Source: Aphrocallistes beatrix
Taxonomy: Eukaryota; Porifera; Hexactinellida; Sceptrulophora; Aphrocallistidae
Direction of reading: 5' to 3'
NCBI GenBank assembly: GCA_963281255.1
Contig: OY725490.1
Location: 4,464,001-4,528,000, forward strand
DNA: 64,000 bases
Part shown: positions 24,147 to 35,483 of the stretch, in pieces
Layout: the number at the start of each line of letters is the position of its first letter
Numbering within the stretch: the stretch's first letter is position 1
Translations under genes and position numbers: made by a program
Notes under the pieces: generated by a model
Seen by the model: the letters and a program-made list of their open reading frames with translations, nothing else
Told to the model about the DNA's origin: nothing
The model's database searches: none

Positions 24147-26386
24147 ATATATATGGGGAATTCCATGTCAAATCAACCAACCATTTCACCATCAACCGAT
24201 TTGTCTGAAATTTGCTGTGCAAAAAGCAACTGATATGTCTTAACTTTTGTTAAAATTTCAGATCAATCAGCCGTGTGTTTTTGGCTTATGACGTCACAAA
24301 ATTTTGAATTTTTGCTGTTTGCCAAGGATTTTCACAATGGTAAAATCACCATCCCATATTAAACTCGAATAACAAAAATATTCATCAAATTCTTTCATAA
24401 ATTGCTATCCTTATGTTTTTACATACGGAGAATACGAAAAACATGAGTAAATTAAGTTTTGAGTTCCTTTTCTTTGTGAAAACTGGAACTGAAACCAACT
24501 CCGGAAGCAAACCGGAACTATGACGTAGCAAAAAGGAATATTTTGGAAACTGTTGGAGGACTAATATTGGAGGACTAAGGAGGACTAATATTTGCCGAAC
24601 AATCCGATATTTAGTCCGACCATAGCACTCTGTATATAAAGCCTCCCATTCACATCTCAAAAATGGACCAGGGTTGCGGTCGAAGATGGTTGAACAAATG
24701 CATGATCTGCCTAAAATCATGAACGACACAGAATAGAGATTCGGAATGTATTACCAGCATATATAAATATGACGCCAAAGTATTCATATCCGATGTTAAA
24801 ATTTCGATTAGTCATCATATTATTGCACAATAGAATATATTTGGGACAAATTTAGTAATTTTCAGAGGTTGTTTAAGGGCAGTTCTAAGTGGTTGTTTTA
24901 TTATAGTTTTTTCGTATAGAACTGAGCTGTGAATGGGTTGATGGGAAAAGTTTGAATTTTTTCATGGAATGTTGCTACATTCCAGCGTTGCTATGGAAAC
25001 GTATCTTGATCATTTGAGGTCATATCTTGAAACCGCAATAACTATGCATTCAAATTTGATCTCATTTGATAGCCAATAGACTGCTTCCTATAAAGCCATA
25101 ACATAATTTCCATGTCTAGATTCAATGGTTTACGAGTTATCAGCCAATTTATCATTTTGGTCACATTTGGTAATTTGTTTAATAACTTCTAAACCATTGA
25201 ATCTAGACGTGGAAATTATGTTATGGCTTAATAGGAAGCAGTCTATTGGCTATCCAAATGAGATCAAATTTGAATGCATAGTTATTGCGGTTTCAAGATA
25301 TGACCTCAAATGATCAAGATGCGTTTCAATAGCAACGCTGGAATGTAGCAACATTCCATGAAAAAAATTCAACCCATTCACAGCTCAGTTCTATACGAAA
25401 AAACTATAATAAAACAACCACTTAGAACTGCCCTTAAACAACCTCTGAAAATTCATGCATTCATGCATTTGTTCAACCATCTTCGACCGCAACCCTGGTC
25501 CAATTTTGAGATGTGAATGGGAGGCTTTATATACAGAGTGCTATGGTCGGACTAAATATCGGATTGTTCGGCAAATATTAGTCCTCCTAAATTAACTTTT
25601 CAAATCATTAGTGACATTTATTGCATTCCTATAACATAGCAACAACAGCATTGCACTGTTTGTGTCTAGTCTGTCTGCGGTCAAATATACAACAGACTTA
25701 GTATAATTCCTAATGCACATATCGATTGTAGAATGTTGTAAGAATGAGCGATATTATAGAGGAAGACATAAAAGCATTTTCAAAATGGTAGAAATTGAGA
25801 GTTGTCAGGTCAATTTTATATTTTCACAAAAGGGATAAAATTTGGAGTTATATATAGAAAGCGTTTACAGGTACAAAAATGTGAATAACTCAAAGAGAAC
25901 ACATGGAAACCAAATGAATTCTTTATACAATGAATTATGACTATAAACAGTAAAATACCAAAAAATAAAACAGTTTCCAAAATATTCCTTTTTGAAACGT
26001 CATAGTTCCGGTTTGCTTCCGGAGTTGGTTTCAGTTCCAGTTTTCACAAAGAAAAGGAACTCAAAACTTAATTTACTCATGTTTTTCGTATTCTCCGTAT
26101 GTAAAACATAATTATAGCAATTTATGAAAGAGTTTGATGAATATTTTTCGAGTTATTCGAGTTTAATATGGGATGGTGATTTTACCATTGTGAAAATCCT
26201 TGGTCAAACAGCAAAAATTCAAAATTTTGTGACTTCATAAGTCAAAAACCACACGGCTGATTGATCTGAAATTTTAACAAAAGTAAAGACATATCAGTGG
26301 CTTGTTGCACAGCAAATTTCAGACAAATCGGTTGATGGTGGTGAAATGGTTTGTTGATTTGACATGGAATTCCCCATATATATATT
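24147..26386. mobile_element. foldback element FB3 (outer shell)
   Basis: The outer inverted arms are about 24147-24620 and 25545-25589 plus 25972-26386. They start ATATGGGGAATTCCATGTC at the left and end in its reverse complement at the right, both in TA-rich flanks. The right arm holds an extra ~380-bp segment (25590-25971) that the left arm lacks. A different foldback (24621-25544) sits exactly at the symmetry centre. Frames such as 24385-24729 fall across the arm and are chance. Confidence 0.8.
24621..25544. mobile_element. foldback element FB4, copy 1, nested in FB3
   Basis: The left arm is about 24621-25137 and the right arm about 25178-25544; about 155 bp of the right arm is deleted near 25452. 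The ends are CATAGCACTCTGTATATAAA and the reverse complement. They resemble the P-type element end CATAGCATTCTATACATAAG. The 8-bp flanks AGTCCGAC (24613-24620) and GGTCGGAC (25545-25552) agree at 6 of 8. The same family, less damaged, is at 38001-40266. Confidence 0.8.
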
Positions 26387-26394
26387 TTTATAAG

Positions 26395-26872
26395 CGATAT
26401 ATTGAGAATTTTTTAAATACCTTATTAGTAGAATAACTTTTTGTAAATTGAACTTAGAAGCGAAAACTCGACGGTTTTTGATAGATCTCGACGATTAGGA
26501 CCAAATGAACATACATCTTTTTGGATATTACCAGTAAGAAGATTTATAAAAAAATATTCGAAATTACTAAAATAATATTGCTCGAGGATTTCAGTATGAA
26601 TTTTGACCAATTTTCCTAGTTTCTTAAAGCTGTCTCTCCATTTGATAGATCACCCCTCTAAGAAAGAATTTGAAAAATTTCTAAAGTGTTGTACACATTT
26701 TGTGTCTGATTCTTTTTTGGAAATTGACCAATTTCAGAAAAATAATTTTTTATTTCTTTGAGTTAATTCAATTATTAATCCAGTTTTGCAGAACTCGATT
26801 CAAATCTGCACTAATAAAATTAATTAAATCGTGAAGAAAGTCAAAAGTTAGCTTTTACAGGAAAGGCCAACC
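26395..26872 (+). mobile_element. TTAA family, right half
   Basis: The right half of the family, from the AACTTTTTGTAAATT region through CGGTTTTTGATAGATCTCGA to the terminus GGAAAGGCCAACC, followed by TTAA (26873-26876). Confidence 0.8.
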
Positions 26873-26876
26873 TTAA

Positions 26877-27352
26877 CTGTAGACCAGAGTTTAATGGAGG
26901 TGTAGATTCCGAATATCGCATTTTGGATAAAATTTATTATAAAATTTGCTATAGTTTGTTTACAATAGATACATAATATGAACAAATCCTATAAATGAGC
27001 TAGAGACTAACTTTCAGTTGTTGATCTGGGTTTTAAGGTGTGATTCCAAGAATCTCATTTTCGATCTTATATGGATATTTTTTGTTTACAATCAATTCAT
27101 AAAGTAAACAAGTTTGAAATGGATTAGTGAAAGCATCAATATTAATCACCAGTAGGTGCTCCTGAATTTGTTTATATTTTCATGCGCCCATAGGGCGACT
27201 CTGCGCACACTATGTAATAGCGTTATGGTTGTATTCTAAATATGTTCTCTCGAATAGAAACGGACCTTTTGTTAACTGGCCTTAGAGTACCCTAGTCGGT
27301 CTGCTTCTTTCTTATGTCTTTGCCGTTTCTTCGGGATCCTCTGCCCTATTCA
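26877..27352. other. no recognisable feature
   Basis: Base composition rises toward 27180 onward, where the gypsy-derived segment begins. Long terminal repeats were not identified. Confidence 0.4.
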
Positions 27353-29285
27353 TCATTTGGGAGGTCTCCCTTGAGAATGCATCTGGCTGAGGCCCTGGCT
27401 ACTCAGGTTATCTGTCGTGTTCATAACTCTATGTCCGTTATTATTAATCCCTGTCTGTTTGCGACACTGTATTCCTACCTCACCCTCGTCAGGCCCGTTC
27501 GTACTTGGAGGCCGACCACAGGGAGGGAGAACCCTTTCTTTACTTTTCCACGGTTTGCAGCGGTTGAGATGTACCCATTTCCCGTTCTGCGTTCCAAGGG
27601 ATCCAACTTTCACATTAGACCCCCCTTCTGCTAACAAGTTATAAGGTCAGTTAAAATCTAAGTCCATGGAATATTTTCAAACCTCGTTTTTGACTATTAC
27701 CATATCTCCCGAAGTGATGCCACCGGCACGGGCTCTCATGTCATAAGACTCCTTCGCTCTCTCTCCCTCTGACTTTCGAATTCTTCTCTCTACCGATGGC
27801 TTCGAATTGTTTTCGTATCTTCGACAGTTCCTCTTATGTAATCAGGCTGGGATGCCCATCTTTATAGGCCTGCGCTCTCTATTTATGCGTCAACAACTAC
27901 CCTCGCGCCCGAGGGTAGTTGTTGTGGGCCTAATTAGTGTAGTGTTCCTGTTGGGCAAAGAATTCATCACGCGTAGCTATATGTAAGTAATTTCGTTCAA
28001 TATTAAGAGCCATTGGGTCTTTGGCATTTCTCGATCAGCGAGGAGGTACCTCATGACTTATTTAACCTTCCCTAATGTCCTCTCGGCTGTACCGTTCCTC
28101 TGGGAATGATATGCCGACGAATACCTTTTTAAGATTCCAAACTTTTCGCACAGTTCGCAGAGAACTGAGCCATCAATGTTCCTGCCTTAGTCACTTAGTA
28201 GCCTTGTGAAACACCATGTCGTAATCCAACCATCGAGGAAGGCGGTTTTTACCGATTCGGCTGACTGATTTCGCATTGGAATAATTTCTACAAACTTTGT
28301 GAATTCGTTGAAGACCAACAGGAAATATCTATATCCATCCGAATTCCATTGTAACATGACCAGATCTATGGTGATGCTTTCTCCAACTATTTTTGCCTGG
28401 TTGCTGAGTTATCTCAAGAGGTAGTCTGGTGCGTTGGTTGGGATAGGCCTTATCACATATTTTGCAGACACTGCAATATGCGTTAATGTCCTTCTTCGTC
28501 TCTGGCTAGAAGTAATTCCGGGAAAGCAATTTCTGTTTTTTCCTTTGCAAAATGGCCCGTGATGTGGGCCTTCTTGACTATTTGGTTCTGTAATGCTGGT
28601 GGTGCCAATACTCTCGCTTGTGTAAACCAACCTCCCTTCGATACGGAGGTTATTAACTTCTTATACCGGCCTGCGGTGACTACTCTTGATTTCGCGAGTT
28701 GGCCCTTCGCGAAGGCTATACCCTCGTCAGCGACCTGTCCGTTCGGGAACTTTTCTGTCCATGGCTCAGCTAGAACTGCAATATCTCGTATATAACAACG
28801 GTGATAATCAACTGTCCTTAGAAATCTCTAAAGCTCTTTGGGGGTCGTCTGAGGAAGGAAATACCTTATTCTTGCAAAGAGGTCCGGAACCGGGCGGCGA
28901 CCATCTTTGGTTGTTATTTGTCCTAAGAATTCCCCCTCTTAGTAATCAATACTACATTTTCGTATTCATAGCAGTATGTTTGTTACCCGTATACTGAGGA
29001 GGGCTGTCCTAGATATTTTCTGGGGCTACTGAATCCTATTGAGTATACAAGACAATCGTCTATACAAGATTCGGTATTGTTAGTTCTTACTAGGGCTTGG
29101 TCCATGATCCGTTGGAAGGTTCCCTTCGCATTGCACAGCCAAGGGCTCACATCAATGGAGTGCTTCCCAATGCGTGTATGTGTATGTTTCTTGGGGTTTT
29201 CCGCGAATGCCCCTTGGAACTCAATCAGTAGGCTTCTTAGCTCGTCTCTCTCTGCTTTGGGGAATTTCAAAAGCGGTGTTGTGGA
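27353..29285 (-). pseudogene. Ty3/gypsy-type retrotransposon pol remnant
   Basis: Read on the minus strand, several pieces fall in pol order. At 29270-29150 is the pre-RT segment AERDELRSLLIEFQGAFAEN with NPKK and HSIDVSPW. At about 29140-29050 are reverse-transcriptase pieces KGTFQRIMDQAL and CIDDCLVYS (the DD of the active site read as DDCL). Near 28830-28750 is the RT connection segment DYHRCYIRDIAVLAEPW. Near 28640-28460 is the integrase N-terminal zinc region (APPALQNQIVKKAH, then a Cys-x2-Cys). Integrase core pieces follow, and 27640-27540 holds the integrase tail (GKWVHLNRCKPWK). The central RT and RNase H are deleted, and stops and frameshifts are frequent. The DNA is more GC-rich than its surroundings. 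It is a dead fragment. Confidence 0.8.
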
Positions 29286-29287
29286 GT

Positions 29288-29520
29288 AGATTTTAATGGG
29301 CTAAAATCTACCGGTTCGGAGATATTGGTGAAAACAGTTGGGACCATTGATAATACAAATACGAAGGCTGGTTCCAACTGTTTTCCTACAATGCGGAACC
29401 ACTAAATCATCTCGAAATTGTTCGAATTTTTCATTTTGAACCATTTGGTGATCAAAGAAAACTAGTTTAAGGGTATGAATCTAAAGATTCAAACTTTGAA
29501 ATTTTTAAAACTCCTATTGT
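29288..29520. mobile_element. FB1-family deletion derivative
   Basis: GGCTAAAATCTACCGGTTCG, then GAGATATTGGTGAAAACAG, followed by an inverted GTTCCAACTGTTTTC and CATTTGGTGATCAAAG, matches the centre and arm of the foldback at 7328-8009 with most of one arm missing. Confidence 0.75.
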
Positions 29521-29713
29521 GGATCCTTCCTTCCGACTGTATTACAATAAAATAGAATATGAATCATTGCTAGTGGATATTTATAATGATATTCAAGTTT
29601 CTCTAATAAAATTACAAAGTTAAATCTGTAATGGCCTCCATTCCATCACTATTTATAGTTTTACTAAATACATAGTGAATTTGATTCGATTCAGCCTTTA
29701 GAAAAGGAATTAA

Positions 29714-30909
29714 GGTTGGTGTTTCCTTCCAGAACAAACTCAAAAAGTGTTCATTACTTTTTTCTGAAATTTTAAACTGTTCTCGATGAGTTGTCTATAA
29801 TAATGCTTTTCGGGAGGTCAAGAAGCAAGAAAAATATTTTTTTTTCCCAAATCATCCTAATTTATAGAGGACATTCAAGGAAACTTCAATGGCATATGCC
29901 TCTTTAACTCAATTATTCTTGCACGAAATGGTTAATAAAGAAAATAATAGGAATAGAATTTTCGATTTTAACCCAATTAATTTTTTCTTTCCAATTTCGT
30001 TGCTCCAATATTTAGAAGCAGATTTTCGTAAGGAAAAATATTTTGACGTTTTTCTATAGTAGAATATCGAAATTCTGTCTCCATCATTTTGTTCTACGTG
30101 ACGAGATCTTTCCAAAACCGTCGAGTTTTTTACTCTACGACCTTTGTAACTCAAGATTCCTCGTTTGTAAAATTGATTTTTTCAAGTGCAAATACAGGCT
30201 ACAAAGCAATTTTCTTCGGAATGGCTTGATTTCCATTAGTTTTTACTGTATCCTAGTATTAAATAACATCCAAACATCCTAAATCAACAACTTGTAGTAG
30301 TACTAACTTTAAAATATGGCATATCAAATATTTTCACATCATGACACCTTCAAAAAGTGTGAAAAAGTTGTCAGTTATGACTGAGGACCCAAAAATGACC
30401 ATGTCCGATAGTATCCGCCGAAATCCCATTTCTATAACTTCATTTGACTATGCCAGGTTGTTATTTCAATACTGAATTCGTGCTCAGCACTAAATTTCCA
30501 GCAATTTGATATATATACTGACCATATTTTGGTTGCCTTTTCCTAGCAACGTTCAGGAATGTGAAAGATTCCTTGCCGTTGCTAGGCACGGCAAACAAAA
30601 ATGTTTCCAAATTTGGTCAATATATATATCAAATTGCTGGAAATCTAGTGCTGAGCATGAATTCAACATTAAAAAGATGATCTGGCACTGTTAAAAGAAG
30701 TTATATCCTTGGAACATTTCGCATTTAAAATGTGTCGTTTCTAGAGCGACACCAGGTGATACAAGTGGCTCAAAGTGGAGAAATATTGGGGCTGGAGTTA
30801 TAAAAATCGGAATTAATGTTTAGAACCCCTATAAGGATCTATAAATGATAAAAAAGCAATTTGGGCACATTTTTGGTAAAAAACAAGTGTCCCATGGGAA
30901 ACTCCAACC
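29714..30909 (-). mobile_element. TTAA family, full-length reversed copy, 1196 bp
   Basis: The ends are GGTTGGTGTTTCCTTCC and GGAAACTCCAACC, flanked by TTAA at 29710-29713 and 30910-30913. Internal order is the reverse of the copy at 38096-39282. The first ~280 bp differ from that copy (a subfamily with CTGTTCTCGATGAGTTGT), as also at 37440-37707. The central CTAGCAACGTTCAGGAATG hairpin is retained. No coding capacity. Confidence 0.85.
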
Positions 30910-30913
30910 TTAA

Positions 30914-31619
30914 AATGGTTTGTGAAGGGATATTTTTTGTGATCGATGTTCATGAATTTTGTGATGAATTTTGCACTGTCCTTTCCTGAGTATCCTCCAT
31001 GGAATTGAAGAGGTGGACCTACCAAATGGTAAAAAACTCTTGTTGAAAATATTGTGTTCCAACTCTCCTAAAAGGCCTTTCACGATTCGGTCAAAGTTAT
31101 TCTCTCAAACTTAGGTGAGCATGACAACTGCTGTGGAAATGCAAGGATAGGGTTATTAAACTTCCAAAATTTTATCAAAATTTTAACATTTATCAGGTGT
31201 ATCCTTTATTTTCCACAGAACTTCATCAGTCGATTTTGATGGTCGGAGTCTGATTCTGATATTTCAATATTTTGTGTAAGTGTTTTGAAGTATTCGCCAT
31301 CCACATATTTCCGGATACCTGATATTTCTGAAATTTGATGCACAGACATCAGTGAAGTTGTAAATAATATAATGGCAGTGACTCTCTGAATCCTTGACTA
31401 ATTACCAATTGCAGTAAATAATTTCTAAATATCCTGATATCCGACTAAATACTATTCGGATATTAATATCCGGATTCCAAACACTAGTTGGTTGATCCTT
31501 TCTATCTAGATTCATTGTATAAAATGAATGAGCTAGTCATTCTGAAAGGCTTTTAGAACGCTTTGAGCTCTTCAATAATGCACACTTGAGCCTCACTTCA
31601 TCAAAATGATTACTAGCTG
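30914..31619. other. no recognisable feature
   Basis: Unique-looking sequence; no gene signal. Short words based on GGATATT repeat near 31310-31480. Confidence 0.4.
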
Positions 31620-31697
31620 TATTATGATTATGATTATGATGATGATGATGATTATTATTATTATTAATTATTATTAATATTATTAATATTATTATTG
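31620..31697. repeat. ATG/TTA-type microsatellite
   Basis: TTATGA, GATGAT and TTATTA units run together; the minus-strand frame of Asn and His repeats across it is an artefact. Confidence 0.9.
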
Positions 31698-32470
31698 AGC
31701 GGAGTGAATGAATTAACAATAATCATAATATTATTTAAAATAATTTATAGTAGGTATATCGTATAGAGTATGATAGAAGCTTGGATCCATAACACATTTA
31801 TTGACTGACATGGTTCAAAGAAATCAAACCTATTGACTACTGTAATTATTTACATAGTTTATACTTGCATAGGGTTATTTAATATTAAAAATGAATCCAA
31901 ATTATTTATTCATGGTAACTGAATTATGATAATTATAGCAATAATTAATGGAATTCATACTAATTTAATTTACATTGATTCTAGCATAGCCTGCTCTATA
32001 TAAGGCCATGCGGTAAAAGTAGCAGGGATGAAGTAGTAAGTGGACTATTTGGGTATGACAATACACTCAATATTATGCTAAACTTCTGTTTCCCTTACTT
32101 TTCGTCAGTCCATCACCCTATAAACATGTATGATAGCATTTATCCCTGATTGAGAACCACTGAACATTTGTATATTTATAAAATAAAACTAGATCATCGT
32201 TCAGAATCTTAATAAACTCGTTCTAAACATGAACGGGCCGTTATTGAGAGTTTTAGAGGCACCAAGGGACCGCAAAAGGGTGGTCGCTGCGTTGAGCAGG
32301 TGACCGTTATACACAGGTCAATATTATAGGAATTCGGACGGGCCGCGATGTGCAGATTACCGCTATATATATGTGGGCTAAAGCAGGTTCGACTGTGTAC
32401 AGATTGTATTTGACATTTCACTGAAGCATTAATTAAATGTTTGTAGCCAATTATAGAGCAAATAAGCAGG
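31698..32470. other. unassigned; pogo-like fragment at 32220-32394
   Basis: The GC-richer block 32220-32394 contains GGACCGCAAAAGGGTGGTCG and ends GGTTCGACTGTGTA, the style of pogo/Tigger ends (reverse complement of a CAGTCGAACC start). Only one end is clear. Confidence 0.45.
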
Positions 32471-32472
32471 TA

Positions 32473-33872
32473 CCGGGTGGGCCAAAATAAACAGAACCCA
32501 AGTAATTTCGAGTTCATTACGCCAATGTTTAATAAACTAATGAAATAATTTTGTAGGATATAGTACAGGGTGTTTCAGTGATTGTATCACGAAAATAATT
32601 TGAAATTACTAGGTAAATATTTTACTAAACATCTTCCCCTTTTATGATGTTGTTTAGCACCTTCTGACATTTGTGTGACAGCAAAATGGACAAGCAAGAT
32701 GACAAACAAAAGAAGATGATGGTGGAATTCTACGATAAAAATCAGTCCTATTCAAGACTACCCCACACTTCTAATGTTTACCCGCCCAAAATGACTTAAT
32801 CGGAAATGAGTTATCCCATATTGAGGATGTTTTGAAATAAATTACTTTTATTCCAACTGTTTGCTTCATTGTTTTTCATAAATGTCAAAGGATTTCCTTT
32901 CAAAAGCAACCAAAATAACTAAATTGTCTCAATCACAAATGAAATGAAAGCAATTTACTTTTGTGTGTAATCAATGAAACACCCTGTAGATAAATACCCT
33001 AGGAGCATTTATGGCAAGCAGTGGAGCACGGAGAATAGGACTATTGTGTCAAGCTCTACTACAAGTTACACTCTTACACTTCTGTACAGAAAAAAAATTC
33101 GCAAGACTTCAACGAGCCAAAACCTCCCAGCAAATCAGTTATTTTTGACTAGATCAAGAAGTTTGAACAGAAAGGGACAGTTAAGAACTCAACTCTAAGT
33201 CTGATGACCGCCTGAGCCACTCAGGGGGGAAGACGATTCGTACTGATGAAGTCATCGAAGCCATTCGTCTGTCTATTCTCAACACTCCAAAGAGGTCAAC
33301 AAGGAAGAGGTTATCTCAAGATTCTTCAGGTCTTTTGAAAGGAACTTGAAGAAAACTACAGAGGATACCTAGCCAAGTTCTGGTTTTAAAAAGATGGAGC
33401 AACCTCTCATACCTCCCAACAAAAGCCTGGAATGGATCAAGAACCACTTTGGAAGCCGAGTGATCGATCAGCCGGAGAAGTGAACATGAGTGGGCACCCT
33501 ACTCACCGGATCTCAGTCCTCCAGATTTTTATCTCTGGGGGTTCCTGAAGGACAGAGTTTATGCTACAAATCCCAGGACACTCGGTGAACTCAAGACAAA
33601 GATCCAGGAAGAGATCAGTAACATATCAAGGACAATTTGCAAATCAGTGATGGAGAACTTCGTTCTTCGACTGGAAAAATGCGCAAATCTAAATGGATAC
33701 CACCTCGAATATTTTCTATAGATAAAAAACTAATTGAGTTAGGATATTATAGACTTGCATTATTGTTTTAAATACTTTAAAATAAGTACTAGTGAAATGT
33801 TGATGCACTACTCTTAATGAAAGTTGAGAAATAGCACTTTTGTTACTGGTTCTGGTTTTTTGACCCACCCGG
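32473..33872 (+). mobile_element. mariner-superfamily element with broken transposase
   Basis: Terminal inverted repeats: CCGGGTGGGCCAAAATAAAC at the left, and at the right a near-match ending TTGACCCACCCGG. TA is at 32471-32472 and 33873-33874. Transposase remnants lie at about 33000-33722 and include KDGATSHTS, the segment around YSPDL.PPDFYLW encoded with frameshifts near 33505-33545, and a clean tail LGELKTKIQEEISN to NLNGYHLEYFL. Several stops and frameshifts make it inactive. A second mariner-type element is inserted near the left end (32566-32986). Confidence 0.85.
32566..32986 (+). mobile_element. nested mariner-type deletion derivative, 421 bp
   Basis: The ends are CAGGGTGTTTCAGTGATTG and the reverse complement CAATGAAACACCCTG, flanked by TA at 32564-32565 and 32987-32988. 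At 32686 an ATG opens MDKQDDKQKKMMVEFYDKNQ, the helix-turn-helix start typical of mariner transposases, after which the gene is deleted. The interior 32761-32814 is shared with the repeat at 13975-14030. Confidence 0.85.
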
Positions 33873-33874
33873 TA

Positions 33875-34478
33875 TTATTGCTATATCAAATAATGAGACA
33901 ATGGTAATGAAATACAAAGAGTGTTTATGAAGCTGAAACAAGTTTTATTTCAACAGTGGCCAAATCTTTACAATTTCTTGTGAGCTTAATAAAGAGTTGT
34001 AATTCGATCTGTCGGATATCAGATATAGAATTGGCAGAAATAAAAATATTGTCCATTCGCAATAGCACCTATGGAAAGAAAGCAATTAATTTCAAGATAG
34101 GTTAACTGAAATATTCATCTCTCAAAATGGAGTGAATAAACGTCGTAAGAAAATCACAGTACCATACTAACCAATTATTAGGTCAAGAAATGAGAGTCGC
34201 CTTATCTTTTAGATTCTGTAGTGTCTTGATCTGCATTTGTCTGCTTCCTCTGTCTCAAAAATCAATATGTATGGTTTTATTCAGCAATTCCTTTTCTTGA
34301 GTCATACGACAAGCGAGGTCACTCTATTTTTGATGTTGTCGAATAATGGACATCCAGGAAACACACATCGAACAGCACCTTATTTCAACTTTTTATTTCA
34401 TGATGTTGCATTGTTCCAAACTTTTGCATTCTATCGCTACTGAAAATAATATTTCAAAAGTTCCCCATATTTCTACTA
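33875..34478. other. no recognisable feature
   Basis: No repeat or coding signal recognised; two overlapping frames near 34237-34546 are not gene-like. Confidence 0.4.
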
Positions 34479-34909
34479 AAAGCGCGTTGCGTTTGCTTGC
34501 GCTGCGCGGCTGGCGGGTACTTTATGTCCGCCAGAGGCGCCTGTGATCACATTGATTAATTATAAGGGAGATAACAGCTCTAAATACGTCAGTCCTACTG
34601 TTATAATCGATATCGCACGAAATATCACCAAATTGTCAATTTTTAAAATTTTGATACGTAATGATGAAGTCATAACAGAGTGATAAATCATCATTTTTTG
34701 ATGATAGGTGAATCATATGTGAGCTATAATAATATACAAATTATATTAAAATTTCAGACTTCTATCACTTAAAATGGCTGAGTAATGGCCGAAAAACTGA
34801 AATTTCTATTTATAAAAAAAGGTGACAATGACGTCGTAATTCAATAATGAGTCGACATTTTCGTCTGAGCTCAGAACTTGGGAGCCATGGAGCCATAGCC
34901 AAAAGACTC
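34479..34909 (+). repeat. HP repeat family, copy g
   Basis: Begins AAAGCGCGTTGCGTTTGCTT and ends at GCCATAGCCAAAAGACTC, lacking the last ~60 bp of the family. A 9-bp duplication of GGAGCCAT occurs near its end. Confidence 0.85.
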
Positions 34910-35483
34910 AAAAAATAAAATACTTTAATGCTCAATATCCTTAATATAGAATACAATAGAGAAATGGGTAACTGGTAAACCGTCATTCCCAGTAGCGATA
35001 GAATGCTGAAAATTTTCGAGAAATTCAATATTATTAAATTAAATCAGAAAGCAGCCAGAGAGACTCCTACCATAAAAAGTGTTTTCAATAATGTCCTATA
35101 GCAGTGGATATTCATTTATATATAGTTTTAAAGATATGGATATAAAATTGTTTACCTAAATATGGTAATGTAAAAGTTTCGCTATACGTATATCTTCTAA
35201 TGTATTAATACAACTTTTAATCACAATTATTACTCTATTTCTCTCTGAAAATAGTGTTAGTAAACATGTAAATACACAAATTACCAGGGACCAACATATT
35301 GAGTACTGTGTCTAGGTTTATTAAGAAATATAGTTGGTTGATTGAAAATGTATCCTAAACCCAAATCTTAGATTCCCTCAAAAAATTCACTACTCGCTAT
35401 ACCGATGCTTCAGGCCCAATTATTTAAACTCATATGGAATTTTTTTAAAATAATTGATTTCCATAAATTTGACAAATTCAAAT
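34910..35483. other. 3' flank of VPS33B
   Basis: AT-rich; no poly(A) tail or retrocopy duplication seen after the VPS33B stop on the minus strand. Confidence 0.4.

Noticed and set aside
24385..24729. 114-codon minus-strand frame
   Set aside because: It crosses the arm of one foldback into another; no motif and no coding bias.
27314..27644. plus-strand frames of 75-106 codons
   Set aside because: They are antisense to the integrase tail of the gypsy remnant, which explains the open frames.
31537..31719. Asn/His-repeat protein frame
   Set aside because: Translation of an ATG/TTA microsatellite.
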